In this document: piece after piece, positions 61,218 through 64,000 of the stretch
Layout: each line of letters begins with the position of its first letter
Numbering within the stretch: position 1 is the first letter of the stretch
Position numbers and translations under genes: made by a program
The notes under the pieces: generated by a model
Seen by the model: the letters and a program-made list of their open reading frames with translations, nothing else
What the model was told of the DNA's origin: nothing
Database searches by the model: none
From: Arcuatula senhousia
Lineage: Eukaryota > Mollusca > Bivalvia > Mytilida > Mytilidae
Reading direction: 5' to 3'
NCBI GenBank assembly: GCA_963971305.1
Contig: OZ020306.1
Span: 63,337,022-63,401,021, forward strand
Length of the DNA stretch: 64,000 bases

Positions 61218-64000
61218 CAAGACTCTTTCTGCATGGACACGGAACACTTCATTAATAGACTTGATTCAGAGCCTCATAACACAAGGAAATACAAGACTCT
61301 TTCTGCATGGACACGGAATACTTCATATTAAAATAGACTTGATTCAGAGCCTCATAACACAAGGAAATACAAGACTCTTTCTGCATGGACACTGAATACT
61401 TCATATTAAATAAACTTGATTCAGAGCCTCATAACACAAGGAAATACAAGACTCTTTCTGCATGGACATTGAATACCTCATAAATAGATTTGATTCAGAG
61501 CCTTATAACACAAGGAAATACAAGACTCTTTCTGCATGGACACTGAATACTTCATAAATAAACTTGATTCAGAGCCTCATAACACAAGGAAATACAAGAC
61601 TCTTTCTGCATGGACACGGAATACTTCATAAATAGACTTGATTCAGAGCCTCATGACACAAGGAAATACAAGACTCTTTCTGCATGGACACGGAATACTT
61701 CATAAATAGACTTGATTCCAAGCTTCATAACACAAGGAAATACAAGACTCTTTCTGCATGGACACGGAATACTTCATTAATAGATTTGATTCAGAGCCTC
61801 ATAACACAAGGAAATACAAGACTCTTTCTGCTTGGACACTGAACACTTCATAAATAGATTTGGATTCAGAGCCTCATTACACAAGGAAATACAAGACTCT
61901 TTCTGCATGGACACGGAATACTTCATAAATAGATTTTGATTCAGAGCCTCATTACACAAGGAAATACAAGACTCTTTCTGCATGGACACGGAATACTTCA
62001 TAAATAGATTTGATTCAGAGCCTCATAACACAAGGAAATACAAGACTCTTTCTGCATGGACACGGAATACTTCATATATAGACTTGATTCAGAGCCTCAT
62101 AACACAAGGAAATACAAGACTCTTTCTGCATGGACACTGAACACTTCATAAATAGATTTGATTCAGAGCCTCACAACACAAGGAAATACAAGACTCTTTC
62201 TGCTTGGACACGGAACACTTCATAAATAGATTTGATTCAGAGCCTCACAACACAAGGAAATACAAGACTCTTTCTGCATGGACACTGAACACTTCAAAAA
62301 TAAACTTGATTCAGAGCCTCATAACACAAGGAAATACAAGACTCTCTCTGCATGGACACGGAATACTTCATAAATAGACTTGATTCAGAACCTCACAACA
62401 CAAGGAAATACAGGACTCTTTCTGCATGGACATTGAATACTTCATTAATAGACTTTATTCAGAGCCTCATAACACAAGGAAATACAAGACTCTCTCTGCA
62501 TGGACACTGAATACTTCATATTAAAATAGACTTGATTCAGAGCCTCATAACACAAGGAAATACAAGACTCTTTCTGCATGGACACGGAATACTTCATAAA
62601 TAGACTGATTCAGAGCCTCATAACTCAAGGAAATACAAGACTCTTTCTGCATGGACACGGAACACTTCATAAATAGACTTGATTCAGAGCCTCATAACAT
62701 AAGGAAATACAAGACTCTTTCTGCATGGACACGGAATACTTCATAAATAGACTTGATTCAGAGCCTCATAACACAAGGAAATACAGGACTCTTTCTGAAT
62801 GGACACGGAACACTTCATAAATAGATTGGATTCAGAGCCTCACAACACAAGGAAATACAAGACTCTTTCTGCATGGACATTGAATACTTCATTAATAGAC
62901 TTGATTCAGAGCCTCATAACACAAGGAAATACAAAACTCTTTCTGCATGGACACTGAATACTCCATAAATAGACTTGATTCAGAGCCTCATAACTCAAGG
63001 AAATACAAGACTCTTTCTGCATGGACACGGAACACTTCATAGACTTGATTCAGAGCCTCATAACACAAGGAAATACAAGACTCTTTCTGCATGGACACGG
63101 AACACTTCATAAATAGACTTGATTCAGAGCCTCATTACACAAGGAAATACAAGACTCTTTCTGCATGGACACGGAATACTTCATAAATAGACTTGATTCA
63201 GAGCCTCATAACACAAGGAAATACAAGACTCTTTCTGCATGGACACGGAACACTTCATAAATAAACTTGATTCAGAGCCTCACAACACAAGGAAATACAG
63301 GACTCTTTCTGCATGGACACGGAATACTTCATAAATAGACTTGATTCAGAGCCTCATTACACAAGGAAATACAAGACTCTTTCTGCATGGACACGGAACA
63401 CTTCATAAATAGACTCGATTCAGAGCCTCATAACACAAGGAAATACAAGACTCTTTCTGCGTGGACATTGAATACTTCATTAATAGACTTGATTCAGAGC
63501 CTCACAACACAAGGAAATACAAGACTCTTTCTGCATGGACATTGAATACTTCATTAATAGACTTGATTCAGAGCCTCATAACACAAGGAAATACAAGACT
63601 CTTTCTGCATGGACATTGAATACTTAATTAATAGACTTGATTCAGAGCCTCGTAACACAAGGAAATACAAGACTCTTTCTGCATGGACATTGAATACTTA
63701 ATTAATAGACTTGATTCAGAGCCTCGTAACACAAGGAAATACAAGACTCTTTCTGCATGGACACGGAACACTTCATTAATAGACTTGATTCAGAGCCTCA
63801 TAACACAAGGAAATACAAGACTCTTTCTGCATGGACACGGAATACTTCATATTAAAATAGACTTGATTCAGAGCCTCATAACACAAGGAAATACAAGACT
63901 CTTTCTGCATGGACACTGAATACTTCATATTAAATAAACTTGATTCAGAGCCTCATAACACAAGGAAATACAAGACTCTTTCTGCATGGACATTGAATAC

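Larger units (their letters stand above)
55430..63760. repeat. 4,166-bp higher-order unit, two copies
   Basis: Markers at 55441, 56162, 56969 and 57611 recur at 59607, 60328, 61135 and 61777, each 4,166 bp apart. This includes the Helitron-like element and a truncated monomer (about 58870 and 63036). Confidence 0.9.
34127..64000. repeat. 74-bp satellite array, about 330 monomers, open at the window end
   Basis: The monomer contains ACACAAGGAAATACAAGACT, CTTTCTGCATGGACACGGAA, TACTTCATAAATAGACTTGA and TTCAGAGCCTCATA. Spacing is 74 bp, 75 in GATTTGGATTC variants and about 77 in TTCATATTAAAATAGAC variants, with a few truncated units (for example 37441, 38070, 38697 and 58870). Variants at the same sites define higher-order units. 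Since 74 is not a multiple of three, frames rotate between monomers and the many 60-140 codon ORFs are not genes. The monomer count is an estimate from the length after subtracting inserts. Confidence 0.97.

Noticed and set aside
34127..64000. CRISPR-like regular spacing
   Set aside because: The whole 74-bp unit is conserved, with no unique spacers between short repeats, and the genome is eukaryotic. It is a satellite.

Overview
This is eukaryotic, A+T-rich, intron-containing and very repeat-rich DNA, most likely from a bivalve mollusc. Three things point that way. The split genes have GT/AG introns and belong to families that are expanded in molluscs. The dispersed elements carry internal repeats of about 160 bp, a (GACG)n-type microsatellite and a terminal hairpin, as bivalve pearl/Helitron-like elements do. 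Several short repeats are ones I associate with bivalve genomes. No prokaryotic operon, CRISPR array, rRNA or tRNA gene is visible. The organism call is inference; no database search was possible.

Layout. 1-3,700: non-coding, with a diverged segmental duplication and a cluster of GCGTATTC-type motifs. 3,749-5,889: the last three exons of a gene whose first visible exon carries the LGH...Y signature of Crypton-like tyrosine recombinases and whose last exon is a basic Trp-containing domain. Its introns and 3' flank are packed with small inverted-repeat elements (MITEs). 5,900-16,080: mostly gene-free, with degenerate repeats, a 62-70 bp minisatellite, a 186-bp satellite and a ~1.5 kb element with GGAAAGACCT ends. 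16,091-22,145: a 171-bp satellite that later acquired a 500-bp spacer; satellite plus spacer was then tandemly duplicated as a 1,643-bp higher-order unit. The spacer contains a decayed MITE whose relative sits at 32,427-32,824.

23,050-32,098: a plus-strand, at least 11-exon gene that I assign to the DUF4806 family. It has a cassette of two small symmetric (phase 1-1) exon types duplicated together with flanking intron. It carries an in-frame TAA and a 1-nt frameshift in the domain-coding part, and ends in a Q/P-rich minisatellite-encoded tail. Its 5' end is not found; upstream lies the satellite block. Several Helitron/pearl-like elements sit in its introns.

34,127-64,000 (open at the window end): about 30 kb of a 74-bp satellite arranged in nested higher-order repeats (about 600, 1,038, 1,256, 1,884, 3,744 and 4,166 bp). 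Six copies of a 171-bp insert flanked by TACAA and four copies of a 0.9-1.05 kb Helitron-like element are embedded at constant positions and were copied with the satellite. This array is the most striking structure here. The translated ORFs inside the satellites are by-products of the repeat period and I do not call them genes. Near-identical long units mean that local assembly errors in copy number are possible.
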